64,000 nucleotides of DNA. Origin: JABDBE01 sp963832245 (lineage in GTDB: Bacteria > Acidobacteriota > Terriglobia > Terriglobales > Acidobacteriaceae). The notes beneath the pieces were generated by a model, which worked only from the letters and a program-made list of their open reading frames with translations, made no database searches and was not told where the DNA came from. Where the stretch lies: assembly GCA_963832245.1 (NCBI GenBank), contig CAWHTG010000004.1, forward strand, positions 2,046,001 to 2,110,000, in the 5' to 3' direction. The position numbers and the translations under genes were made by a program. The first letter of the stretch is position 1. Every line of letters starts with the position of its first letter. Below, piece after piece: positions 35,871 through 44,621 of the stretch.

Positions 35871-36311
35871 CTACAGATGATCGAGAAAATCCGAATACTG
35901 TTCCATCTCCGCCTGCGAGCGAATCACGGTCAGCCACATCCACACCGCAGCATTACGCACCAGAGCAAAGCCGTAACCCAAGACGAAACCGGCGACCCAC
36001 CCCCAGACAAAGCCGATGACCGCGCCAAGCCATGAGACGGAATAGCCCCAGAAAAACTGATCCAATAGATAGAGTTTTATGTTGGGATGCCGACCATGGA
36101 TGACTAACGCTAGGGTCGCAACACAAATGAGACCCCCGACAACCACACCGCAGGCAATTCCCAACGCGCTGCGATGCAGCGGGGCAAAGGCCCTTAGCAA
36201 TGGGCCATCGACAGTGTTGTCATCGAGCACTGGCAACCTGGCTCCTAAAGAAGATATGTCGATTTGGGCTTGTACGCGCAATTTTACTGTTTCAGCACCG
36301 AGTTTCAACAC
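35871..36311 (-). CDS. Small membrane protein, tandem paralogue A
   Basis: 146 residues from GTG at 36311. Two hydrophobic helices with L-L-D-Q-F-F-W-G-Y and W-L-G-A-V-I-G-F-V-W between and after them match the neighbour's L-S-N-F-F-P-G-Y and F-L-G-S-I-I-G-F-V-Y. An N-terminal soluble part of about 45 residues and an acidic C-terminal tail are extra. It lies 5 bp after the GT4 gene and 14 bp before its paralogue. I do not recognise the family; a helper of glycan assembly or export is possible from context only. Confidence 0.65.
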   Translation of the reverse strand: MLKLGAETVKLRVQAQIDISSLGARLPVLDDNTVDGPLLRAFAPLHRSALGIACGVVVGGLICVATLALVIHGRHPNIKLYLLDQFFWGYSVSWLGAVIGFVWGWVAGFVLGYGFALVRNAAVWMWLTVIRSQAEMEQYSDFLDHL

Positions 36312-36316
36312 GGGTT

Positions 36317-37624
36317 CTAGGAAGCGTTCTGCACAACTGAGAGTTGCAAAGAGCGCCGTGAGGGCTCGTGCCAGGGGACGAGTCCTAATTTGCGCCGCGC
36401 AGTGTCCTCGAGGACTTTAAAATATGCGTCCAGATGTGCGCTTTCACTCCACTTCTGTTGGAAAGCCTGGTGCCCGCGATCGCCCATTTCGTCTCGCAGG
36501 GCGGGATCAGTGCGCAGTCGCTCCATCGCCGCCAGCAGTTCACCAGGAGTGCGGTAGAGAAACCCACCGCTGCTCTGTTCGACAATTTCCGTGAGACCAC
36601 CCTGGTTGCGAGCGATCACTGGCGTGCCTTGCACATAGCTCTCGACGACAATCATTCCTAGCGTTTCGTAGCAGACGGAGGGCACTAGTAGTGCGATTGC
36701 GTGGCGGTAAAAGTCCCGAAGCTCTTCTTGCGGGAGTGAACCTAGTAGACGCACGTTTGCCATGCCTTTCACTTGACGCTTTAGCTCGGCCTCATCGGTA
36801 CCTGTGCCCGCGATGAGCAAATCAGCGTGCGGATACTTGGCAAAAATTGGGAGCAACGTATCGATGCCTTTGATCTTTTCCAACCTGCCGACGAAGAGGA
36901 AATACGGCCTGGGATGAGGCGAGTTTGCGGTCGAGGGTTCTTCCTGCTCCGGCACGAAGTGTGGAACTATGGTCATTGGTGCCTCGAATCCGCGTTGATG
37001 GTGCATCTGCTGGGTGAACCGAGTCGGGGCAATGAAGGTGTCAACCGAGCGCACACATTCCTCGAGTAAATGCGTGTACCTCCACCACTGTGGAGGCTTC
37101 TTGAATTTGAGCGTGCAGCGGAAACAGTCGGGCTTTTCGCACAGGCGTTCGTTGTTTTTCCAGAGCACATGCATGGGACACACCAACCAGTGCTCATGAG
37201 TGGTGTAAAGCTTGATGAAGTCGGGATAGTCGGGCTCCAGCTTTAAAACCTGCGGCCCCAGCAGAGAGACATTGTGATAGTGAATGACATCAAACTTCTT
37301 GCTGTACAGGACCTCGAGGATGAGATTGGTCTTGGGCCATGTGGTTCCCAACTGCTGCGCCAACAGCGGTGAAAGAAATCCCAAACGGCTTTGCAGGCTG
37401 TGCACTGTAACATTCGGATGATTGGAAAACTGTTGCTTAGACTTACGCCCGCCCATCAAACGATAGCTGTCGAGGCAATGGATTACATCGACCTCGTGCC
37501 CACGATTAGCCAGGGCGTTGGAGAGGCGATGCAAATAGATGGCATCGCCGCCGAAGCTGTATGGTGGATAAAAAATCGACAAAAAACAGAATCTAAGCGG
37601 CCGCGCCATTTCGCCCAACCTCAT
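36317..37624 (-). CDS. GT4 glycosyltransferase
   Basis: 435 residues, GT-B fold. The N-terminal half has Y-S-F-G-G-D-A-I-Y (acceptor-side Gly loop). The C-terminal half has F-V-G-R-L-E-K-I-K-G and the donor-binding E-T-L-G-M-I-V-V-E motif (E-x7-E) followed by G-G-L-T-E-I. Retaining transferase using a nucleotide sugar on the cytoplasmic face. Six-residue leader before M-A-R-P-L may be trimmed. Its start lies within the end of the next GT4 gene (32-bp overlap). Confidence 0.9.
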   Translation of the reverse strand: MRLGEMARPLRFCFLSIFYPPYSFGGDAIYLHRLSNALANRGHEVDVIHCLDSYRLMGGRKSKQQFSNHPNVTVHSLQSRLGFLSPLLAQQLGTTWPKTNLILEVLYSKKFDVIHYHNVSLLGPQVLKLEPDYPDFIKLYTTHEHWLVCPMHVLWKNNERLCEKPDCFRCTLKFKKPPQWWRYTHLLEECVRSVDTFIAPTRFTQQMHHQRGFEAPMTIVPHFVPEQEEPSTANSPHPRPYFLFVGRLEKIKGIDTLLPIFAKYPHADLLIAGTGTDEAELKRQVKGMANVRLLGSLPQEELRDFYRHAIALLVPSVCYETLGMIVVESYVQGTPVIARNQGGLTEIVEQSSGGFLYRTPGELLAAMERLRTDPALRDEMGDRGHQAFQQKWSESAHLDAYFKVLEDTARRKLGLVPWHEPSRRSLQLSVVQNAS

Positions 37625-38777
37625 CGAAAACCGAAAGCAGTTGCCGTGCCGAGTTTTGCCAGGACAGCCGGCTCGCCGCGATCAGCGCCGCTTCTCGCAT
37701 GCGCTTGTGCAGAACTTTGTCGGTGAGGACCCGCTCAAGCGCATTGAGCCACCCGGCACGATCGTTGGGATCGACGGCAAGCACGCCGTCGCCGAGCAAT
37801 TCCGGGAGGGGACTCTCCGTCGTCGCCACAGTCGGCGTGCCGCAGGCGGCTGCTTCGACACCCGGCAGACCAAAGCCTTCGCAAACGGACGGCAACACCA
37901 ACGCATCCGCCCGGTTGAGCAGGACGACCAAATCTTCGTCATCGAGACGCCCGGTGAATAGCACGCGCCCTTCCATGCCGAACTGCTTCACGCGCTCCAC
38001 GAGCTGGCCGTAACAGGAGTAAAAAGGGTCGCCGACATAATCACCGACCAGTACCAACCGCAAATCGCGGAAGGCTTCTCGAGTGGCCAGTTCATGGAAT
38101 ACATCGAGGAGCATCAACAGATTCTTATGCGGGCTGAATCCACCGACGTAGATCAAACACTTTGCATCGGGCGGGATGTTCCACCGTTTCGAAACTTCAC
38201 CCGTAAAAGCGTTTTCCAACGGCCGGAAAACCGGGTCCGCAGCTTCGCTGACCACCCGGAAACGAGTCTGCGGGATATTGAGTTTTTCCACCAGCCGCCG
38301 CCGCGAATAATTAGAAACGGTCACCAGCATTCGAGCCTGATGCATTCCCGACCTGACCTTGACGCGGTAAAGCATCTTGGAACGAAGAGTGGGGAAGATC
38401 AGTTCAGGAAATAACTCCGAAATCGCATCGTGAATGGTTACGATTCGGGGAACTCCCATGAATCCGGGAACGTAAGTGTAGTCGGTAGGAAAATAAAGCA
38501 AGTCCATTGGCGCACGCCGAAATGCGCGGGCCACCTCCCACAAATCCAATAAGGACCGGCTTCCGTCGGCTGATGCTGCCTGCACGGTTGGTACGTTCGT
38601 AACAACGCGACAAACATCCACGCCCGCTGGAAGCGGAAACTCCGTGCATTCCTGGTCGACGAAGAATGTGTATTGATTCTTCCGGTCGAGCTTCACGACT
38701 TCGCCCAGCAGAGCGCGGGTGAAGCGTCCGTAGCCCCGGCGATTGGACCAGGACGTTGCATCCACTCCGATGCGCAT
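37593..38777 (-). CDS. GT4 glycosyltransferase
   Basis: 394 residues of the GT-B type. G-Y-G-R-F-T lies near the start, Y-V-G-G-F-S-P-H-K-N at the domain junction, and E-G-F-G-L-P-G-V-E with A-C-G-T-P-T-V in the donor site, the pattern of WbaZ/mannosyltransferase-like GT4 enzymes. A retaining sugar transfer is expected; the sugar cannot be named. It directly abuts the GT2 gene upstream (stop and start adjacent at 38777/38778). Confidence 0.9.
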   Translation of the reverse strand: MRIGVDATSWSNRRGYGRFTRALLGEVVKLDRKNQYTFFVDQECTEFPLPAGVDVCRVVTNVPTVQAASADGSRSLLDLWEVARAFRRAPMDLLYFPTDYTYVPGFMGVPRIVTIHDAISELFPELIFPTLRSKMLYRVKVRSGMHQARMLVTVSNYSRRRLVEKLNIPQTRFRVVSEAADPVFRPLENAFTGEVSKRWNIPPDAKCLIYVGGFSPHKNLLMLLDVFHELATREAFRDLRLVLVGDYVGDPFYSCYGQLVERVKQFGMEGRVLFTGRLDDEDLVVLLNRADALVLPSVCEGFGLPGVEAAACGTPTVATTESPLPELLGDGVLAVDPNDRAGWLNALERVLTDKVLHKRMREAALIAASRLSWQNSARQLLSVFDEVGRNGAAA

Positions 38778-39878
38778 TCAACTACCCTGCAGTCTGGCGC
38801 GGTACGCGGATGAAAATGGCAAACGCAGGAAATGATCGGCCACACACACGAAGAAGGTGATGCCGCTGTACAGGTAGTAGCACCAATGGGCCAATACAGA
38901 CCGTGCCGCAAACCACCATCCTCGCTTGCGCAGGAAGAATCGGTAAACATCGCGGTTGAGGAGCAGCAGCATTAGGGATAGGAGCGCTATTGCCGCGACC
39001 AAGAGGGCTGCGGGCAGATGCATCAGTCCAGTCAGCGACAGTCCCAAAAAGATGAGAACGATGGCCAACAAGCCGGTCAGCAGCGAACTCGCTCGTGAGG
39101 AGTAAGTCAGATTGAGATCGCGCGGCAGACGGCGTGAATTCAGGATCAACTGGCTCCAGGGAACGGCACGGTAAAGGATGTCCGCGCGTAAGAGGTTGCG
39201 GACCGTCCAGCGCTTCAGATGTTTGACTTGCAGGTGCTTGTCCAGCAGAATCCGGCGGCCGCATCGAGCTAGCTCCATTCCCAGGGCGATGTCTTCGATC
39301 GAGGGCGCTGTATATTTGGCACCGTCGAAACCGCTAAATTCCTCGAACACAGTTCTCCGTATCGCACCACATCCCGCCCAGAACGTCGCCGCGGATTCAT
39401 TCGAAATTTGGTGCACGTAATGGTGCATTAAGTTTTTGTACTGTGAGACAAAAGTCTGCCAGGCAGGCCGGTCATCATAGGAGCCGAAGACTGCAGCCAG
39501 GTCAGCGTCGCGCGCAAAATCCTCGGCAATCAGACGTAACGCGCTGGGCGGCAGAACCACATCTGCGTCTACGAAGGCCAGGATCTCGCCGTCTGCTGAA
39601 TGGGCTCCCAGATTGCGCGCTCCTCCGGGTCCAATAGTTCGAGGCGTGCGCAGGCAACGCGCGCCGTAATGCTCGGCGACCTGCGGAGTGGTGTCTGTGG
39701 AGCAGTCGTCGACGACGATCACTTCAAAGTTGGCGTACTCAGAGCGGCTGAGCGCTTCAAGACACCGCGGCAAATGTGTTCTGCCGTTGCGCACCGGCAC
39801 GATGACGGAAATGCGGAGTTCCCCGCCGGATTGTGAATGCGGTTCATTCATGGTGCGATCTATGAGTGGAATTGCCAT
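38778..39878 (-). CDS. GT2 glycosyltransferase with C-terminal membrane segments
   Basis: 366 residues. The GT-A domain opens with I-S-V-I-V-P-V-R-N-G, contains D-D-C-S-T-D and the metal site F-V-D-A-D-V. A conserved F-W-A-G-C-G-A-I-R-R acceptor block and E-D-I-A-L-G follow. About three hydrophobic helices near the end suggest membrane attachment. The start could be the ATG at 39848 (11th codon). Confidence 0.87.
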   Translation of the reverse strand: MAIPLIDRTMNEPHSQSGGELRISVIVPVRNGRTHLPRCLEALSRSEYANFEVIVVDDCSTDTTPQVAEHYGARCLRTPRTIGPGGARNLGAHSADGEILAFVDADVVLPPSALRLIAEDFARDADLAAVFGSYDDRPAWQTFVSQYKNLMHHYVHQISNESAATFWAGCGAIRRTVFEEFSGFDGAKYTAPSIEDIALGMELARCGRRILLDKHLQVKHLKRWTVRNLLRADILYRAVPWSQLILNSRRLPRDLNLTYSSRASSLLTGLLAIVLIFLGLSLTGLMHLPAALLVAAIALLSLMLLLLNRDVYRFFLRKRGWWFAARSVLAHWCYYLYSGITFFVCVADHFLRLPFSSAYRARLQGS

Positions 39879-39902
39879 CTGAAGTACCGACCGGCGCTTG
39901 GT

Positions 39903-40826
39903 TTACGGATGACCGGTGAGATATCCGACAAATTCGCCGCAGGACCAAATCAGGTCCAGCAGCATAGTTAGCGGCAAGGCTCGAAAGAATGCAGCACGAT
40001 TACGGCCGGTACGCTGTACGTGCTGAAACTGGCGCAGCAGGAGAACAAACGGCAGCACGGGACAAAGCAAAGCCAAGACAGCACGTCGCGAAGACGGAAC
40101 GCTGGCAACCCGAACCGCAGCAAACGACCGGCCCCAAACGTAACGCTCCAGCAAGGCTGCACCTAGACGCAGATTCACCCGGTGCTGGGAGACGATTACG
40201 TTCGGAGAAAGAGCAAGAACTTCGCCTCGTCCCGCGAGTGCGGCATGCACGCGAGCTTCGTTGTATGAGCCGGCCCAGGCATCGGCCACACGCTGCAAGG
40301 CTTCCCGCTTATAGCAAACATTCGCATCACTTACGTATGCGCTCGGTCCGGCGGGGATGGGATTTTGGTAGCGTCCGAAATCGCCAAAATAAACTGCCCA
40401 GTTCAGAGCGCCATCAATGCCATTCTCCATCGCGCCGCCAATGGCCGCGTACGGCTGTGCGTGTTCCTTTACCAACTGCGCGCACCAATGCGGATCTGGC
40501 TGGCCAACGTCTTCGATGAGCGCGACCAGCGGAGCGTGCGAATTCCGAATACCGATTCCCCGAAGTTCATCGTGATGTTCTCGGCTGGGCCCGGAACGCG
40601 CAGTGTGAAGTGTCTCGACTGCAATGAAATTAACCTCCGGAAAACGTTGCCGAAGTTTGTCAACTCCGCGAAGCCGCGCATCGCAAGTAACGAGCACTTC
40701 CATCGTAGGTGGGTTAGCCTGGCGTTGCAAAGCTTCCAAACAGCCTTCGAGATGGCTGGTATCGGCTGCCTCGGAAGTGTCGCTGACTACGGTGACTACC
40801 ACTGCAAGACTCGGGGCCGCTGCCAT
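39903..40826 (-). CDS. GT2-like glycosyltransferase, tandem paralogue A
   Basis: 307 residues. A GT-A fold with V-V-V-T-V-V-S-D at the start, A-L-I-E-D-V (an Asp-containing donor site in place of the usual D-x-D) and Y-V-S-D-A-N-V-C-Y-K-R-E. It ends in hydrophobic stretches and G-E-F-V-G-Y. Its neighbour (40833-41732) has the same order of blocks and the same V-S-x-A-N-x-x-Y-K-R-E element, so the pair arose by tandem duplication. Only six bases separate them. Confidence 0.8.
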   Translation of the reverse strand: MAAAPSLAVVVTVVSDTSEAADTSHLEGCLEALQRQANPPTMEVLVTCDARLRGVDKLRQRFPEVNFIAVETLHTARSGPSREHHDELRGIGIRNSHAPLVALIEDVGQPDPHWCAQLVKEHAQPYAAIGGAMENGIDGALNWAVYFGDFGRYQNPIPAGPSAYVSDANVCYKREALQRVADAWAGSYNEARVHAALAGRGEVLALSPNVIVSQHRVNLRLGAALLERYVWGRSFAAVRVASVPSSRRAVLALLCPVLPFVLLLRQFQHVQRTGRNRAAFFRALPLTMLLDLIWSCGEFVGYLTGHP

Positions 40827-40832
40827 TCGCAG

Positions 40833-41732
40833 TTATTCCACTTCCATCAAGGCACGGCCCGGACCAAATGCGTAGCCCATCCATTCGCCCGCGACGTAGC
40901 TGGTCATAGCTGGAATAAGCAGCGGCAGACTGAGAAGGAATTTGTTGGGATAACACTTTTTTGCGAACACGCGGGAGGCGATACGAGACAGCAGGAGTAA
41001 GGGAATCGCCGGGGCGGCCAGCAAATAAAAAGTGCGCTGTCCCGCGGAAATGCTGCCACGGCGAGCGCCGGAAAATGCGCGACTAAACAAATATCTCTGA
41101 CGCAAGTAATAGAAATAATCGAAGGGACCGCGGTGATAGACGATCATGCCGGGCACGCTACGGAACTTCTTGCCTTCCGCGAGCAACTTGGGATGTAATG
41201 CCGCCTCCCAGTAGCCCTCGTTCAACACCGCCACATTGGACAGCAATGTCTCGCGTTTGTACGCTGCATTAGCGCTGCCCACATTGAATGTGTCGCCATC
41301 CGGCCATGGAGGCAGATATGAGTTGTATTCGACGAAGTAAGTGATCCAGTCGCGCAGACGGCTGTCCTTGCGGAAGTCGACGGGACCGCCGACCGCAACA
41401 TAACCGGCAGAGAACGAGCCGCTCAGGGCTTCCAACCAGTTCTGCGCTGCCAGGCAATGTTCTTCGATAATGGCAACGATCTCACCACGTGCTTGTTCGG
41501 CGCCAATGCGGCGAAGCTGAGGAACGGTTTCGCGTTTCTGCAACGGGATGAATCGCGCTTGAGGAAAACGCTTTGACAGACGGGGGACGTTTTCCGGGCC
41601 ACGACAATCCACCACGATTACTTCGAAGGCTGGCGCGTTTTTCTGCGCGAACACGGACGCCAAACAGTCATCGATAAACGGCGCTCCGACGATCGATGCG
41701 ATGACAACGGAAACTTTAGGCGAGGTGCTCAT
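40833..41732 (-). CDS. GT2-like glycosyltransferase, tandem paralogue B
   Basis: 299 residues. V-S-V-V-I-A-S-I-V-G opens the fold, and V-A-I-I-E-E-H-C-L-A is the donor-site region, with Glu-Glu-His in place of a classical D-x-D. N-V-G-S-A-N-A-A-Y-K-R-E matches paralogue A. Two hydrophobic segments precede a C-terminal G-E-W-M-G-Y. Both paralogues may therefore be specialised or weakly metal-dependent. It follows the radical SAM gene by 38 bp. Confidence 0.8.
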   Translation of the reverse strand: MSTSPKVSVVIASIVGAPFIDDCLASVFAQKNAPAFEVIVVDCRGPENVPRLSKRFPQARFIPLQKRETVPQLRRIGAEQARGEIVAIIEEHCLAAQNWLEALSGSFSAGYVAVGGPVDFRKDSRLRDWITYFVEYNSYLPPWPDGDTFNVGSANAAYKRETLLSNVAVLNEGYWEAALHPKLLAEGKKFRSVPGMIVYHRGPFDYFYYLRQRYLFSRAFSGARRGSISAGQRTFYLLAAPAIPLLLLSRIASRVFAKKCYPNKFLLSLPLLIPAMTSYVAGEWMGYAFGPGRALMEVE

Positions 41733-41770
41733 TGGAGCTTTTGTTTACCGGGTCAAATCGTGCGGAGACG

Positions 41771-42928
41771 CTATTGCAGAATCTTCAAGCCCGGCGCGGA
41801 TTGCGGCGTCATTCTGGCCAGTACTTGCTGTTTTTCGGCATCGTCGAGAGTTTCTGCCTTTGCCCAAGGGCTGGAGTTCAGCAGTGCTTTCGCGAGTTGC
41901 ACCGGCTGGTAAGTGATGCTCGGCCACAGAAAGACCTCGTTCGTGCACCAGCATTCCTTCTTGTGAACACTCTTGCGCAGCGCGTCAGCTTCCGGAGAAA
42001 ACCAGATTTCGCGAAAAGTCTTCTGCCGCAAGTTCCCCAGCGGCGCATGGGTCTCGCAAAAACTTACGTCGCCATTGGCATAAACCACGCCGCTCATGAT
42101 TCCAGCCCGGCACGGGACAACCTGAGTCTGTTTCTTTGCCGTCTGCACCTTGGCCCACTGCAGCATCGGCTCAACTACTGACCCGTAGCGGTTTTCCTCA
42201 CGCGGAGCCCATAGCCGGCGCGCATAATGAACCAGTTCCTGATAAGCATCCAGATTCGGCCCTTGTAGCGAAGGATTCTTGCGATCGCCGCGAATCAGCG
42301 CCAGGTTGTGGTGATCCATGGCCGGAAATCGCTCGTAAAGGTAAGTGGTCAACTGCTTCACCTCGTCGAGGTTCTCGTTAGTTACCGTAGAAATTGAATG
42401 GATGCGCATCCGTGGTTCGCTGGCCTGCAATTCCGCTAAAGCTTCATAAGTTTCGATCAGCTTCTGGAATGATTTTGGGTTGCCGCGAAAACGGTTGTGA
42501 TACTCCGGCATGCCGTCGATCGAGAGTTCGCATACAAACAGCTTCAGGCTCTTTTCCTCGAAGACGCTCTTGAGCGCATTGATGGTGCGGTCGGTGAAGT
42601 ATCCGTTCGTCGGCACGTAGATCTGCTCTACGCCGTTATTTTGAATGAAGAATCGGCAGATCTCGGCAAACTCGGGGCGCAGAAAGGGTTCCCCACCCGA
42701 GAGATTCAAATTCTCGATTCGTCCCAAATTTTCCGACAGAGCAAGAATCTCCTCAACCTTCAGATCGTCGCGCCGATTGAGATTCTTCCAGTAAAAACAA
42801 TGCTCACACGTCAGGTTACAGATCGAGTTAATAAACAGGATCAGGAAGGGCGGCGTGGAGGGTTGGGGAAATGCCAGGTTTTGCAACGTCAGCCGGGTAT
42901 GCCGGGTTACACGATCGAGAGTGTTCAT
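41771..42928 (-). CDS. Radical SAM protein with SPASM-like C-terminus
   Basis: 385 residues. The 4Fe-4S motif C37-x3-C41-x2-C44 sits in C-N-L-T-C-E-H-C, followed by N-L-S-G-G-E-P-F (SAM binding). A C-terminal cysteine series (V-P-C-R-A-G, S-F-C-E-T-H, C-W-C) resembles the SPASM/Twitch extensions that hold extra clusters. Products of this family include modified peptides and sugars; the substrate here cannot be inferred. It is the first gene of a minus-strand run and is divergent from the flippase gene, with about 270-350 bp between. Confidence 0.87.
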   Translation of the reverse strand: MNTLDRVTRHTRLTLQNLAFPQPSTPPFLILFINSICNLTCEHCFYWKNLNRRDDLKVEEILALSENLGRIENLNLSGGEPFLRPEFAEICRFFIQNNGVEQIYVPTNGYFTDRTINALKSVFEEKSLKLFVCELSIDGMPEYHNRFRGNPKSFQKLIETYEALAELQASEPRMRIHSISTVTNENLDEVKQLTTYLYERFPAMDHHNLALIRGDRKNPSLQGPNLDAYQELVHYARRLWAPREENRYGSVVEPMLQWAKVQTAKKQTQVVPCRAGIMSGVVYANGDVSFCETHAPLGNLRQKTFREIWFSPEADALRKSVHKKECWCTNEVFLWPSITYQPVQLAKALLNSSPWAKAETLDDAEKQQVLARMTPQSAPGLKILQ

Positions 42929-43197
42929 GGTTGTATGCTCCGCGGTGCATGGCTACGGGCACACGTCCTCCCTCTGAGCCACATAGCATTCGAGTTGCCA
43001 ATCTGCCTCTTGTATGTCATTGAAGCTAAAGCCTGTTATTCGGTTATGAATTGCCGTCGAACCAGATTTTTTCCGTGACGGGTAATTACTATTCCGCCCG
43101 GAGGAAAGATTCTCACGCAATTGCGAGTGTTTGCCAGGGAACCCAGGGAGTACGCCGAAAGCTCCGTGGGTAAAGCACACAGCCGTGATAGATTCTC
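42929..43197. other. Divergent intergenic region
   Basis: The only sizeable gap between divergent genes in the right half. It should hold promoters for the radical SAM/GT run to the left and for the flippase to the right. No convincing -35/-10 pair or operator repeat could be picked out by eye. Confidence 0.4.
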
Positions 43198-43275
43198 ATT
43201 CGCGCGGAGAGCACACTGCCGAACCCATTCCAGAATATTCTGCGCCTCGCCACTGGCGACCTCATTGCCAAAGCG

Positions 43276-44616
43276 ATGAGTTTCTTCGCTTTCGTTTATC
43301 TGGCGCGAATCCTCGGGGTAGCCAGCTTTGGTGTGCTGGAGTTCGCTGGCTCTGTTCTTACCTATCTGCTGCTCATCGCTGATGGCGGATTGGAAATGTG
43401 GGGCACGCGGGAAGCGGCCAATGCTACCGACCTGCCGGCCCTCGCCGCGCGCATCATGCCGATCCGTTTGCTGCTCGCCACGATCAGCTTTGTGTTGCTG
43501 CTGGCCGTGCTGCCACTGTTCCCCGACTATCCCAACCTCCGCTCTGTGCTGGTGTTTTATGGACTGACCGTCTTTGCGCAGGCAGCCAGCCTGAAATGGT
43601 TGTTCATGGGGCAGCAAAGCATGTCGGGCGTGGCGCGCGGGCTGGTGATTGGACAGGCGATTTTCGCCGCGACGGTTGTGGCGCTGGTTCATAGTTCTGC
43701 TGGACTGGTGTGGGTGCCGGTGTTGCGGCTGGTCAGCGATGTAGTCACTGCGCTTTATTTCGCGCGATGGTTTCGCCGGGTTCACGGCCGCTTCTCTATG
43801 CGCATGACTTGGGCCGGGATGCTGACCGTTCTCAAACCGGCGCTCACCATCGGACTTTCGCTTGCCATGGGACTGCTCAACTACAACTTCGATGCGATCC
43901 TGCTGGGCTTTCTTCGCGGTGCGACATTTGTCGGCTGGTACAACGCCGCGTACAAACTCATTCTCGTAGGTCTTAGTGTCGCGATTACTTATTTCACCGG
44001 GCTGTTCCCCGCGCTCTCGCGTCTTTATGTTGAGAACCTCGATGAATTCCGAGTGCTCGTCCGCCGGACGACTGAGTTCTGGCTGGCCTTCGTTGTGCCG
44101 CTCGTGATTGGAGGCACTTTTCTCGCCGATCCGGTGATTCGCTTTCTCTACGGCCAAGCGTACGCGAACTCGGCAGCGCCGTTCAGAATCTTGGTCTGGT
44201 CGGCGGCGCTGGTGATTCTTCGCTGGGTGTACATGGATTCGCTGCGAGCCACCGGTCACCAGGGCCTCGATGTGCGCGGCGCGGTCGCCTCGGCCTGCGT
44301 GAATGTGGGCTTGAACATCCTGCTGATTCCTCGCTTTGGCATGACCGGCGCCGCTTCTGCTACGGCGGTTGCGGATGTCGTTTGGTTTATCATGTCTTAC
44401 TACTATTTTCGGCGTGCCGTGTTGCCACGCGAATCCTTTCCTTCGCTGCGTGGACCGCTCGTTGGCGGCGTCGCAATGGCCGCTGTGTTGTGGTTCACCC
44501 ATTCCATAAATTGGCCGCTGCGCGTTGGGCTGAGCCTAGTTGTTTATCTCTTGGCGCAGGTTATAGTTGGAAATCTCAACCTCCGGCTTTTCTACCACGG
44601 GACCGCACAGAAGTAG
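43276..44616 (+). CDS. Wzx-type polysaccharide flippase
   Basis: 446 residues from the first ATG, about 12 helices, MATE/Wzx superfamily, flipping lipid-linked oligosaccharides to the periplasm. A-R-I-L-G-V-A-S-F-G near the start is a family hallmark. The same frame stays open upstream to about 43192 and reads N-P-F-Q-N-I-L-R-L-A-T-G-D-L-I-A-K-A, which is exactly what a Wzx N-terminus should look like, yet no ATG, GTG or TTG exists there; only ATT (43192, 43198) or CTG (43216, 43240). Either a rare start is used or a small lesion removed the original. It is the only plus-strand gene in the right half and meets the next gene tail to tail with 5 bp between. Confidence 0.88.
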   Translation: MSFFAFVYLARILGVASFGVLEFAGSVLTYLLLIADGGLEMWGTREAANATDLPALAARIMPIRLLLATISFVLLLAVLPLFPDYPNLRSVLVFYGLTVFAQAASLKWLFMGQQSMSGVARGLVIGQAIFAATVVALVHSSAGLVWVPVLRLVSDVVTALYFARWFRRVHGRFSMRMTWAGMLTVLKPALTIGLSLAMGLLNYNFDAILLGFLRGATFVGWYNAAYKLILVGLSVAITYFTGLFPALSRLYVENLDEFRVLVRRTTEFWLAFVVPLVIGGTFLADPVIRFLYGQAYANSAAPFRILVWSAALVILRWVYMDSLRATGHQGLDVRGAVASACVNVGLNILLIPRFGMTGAASATAVADVVWFIMSYYYFRRAVLPRESFPSLRGPLVGGVAMAAVLWFTHSINWPLRVGLSLVVYLLAQVIVGNLNLRLFYHGTAQK

Positions 44617-44621
44617 CGATT

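Noticed and set aside
43036..44502. Long minus-strand frame (488 codons) opposite the flippase gene
   Set aside because: Its translation is Arg/His/Gln-rich and without domains, and it lies exactly antisense to a clear membrane protein gene.
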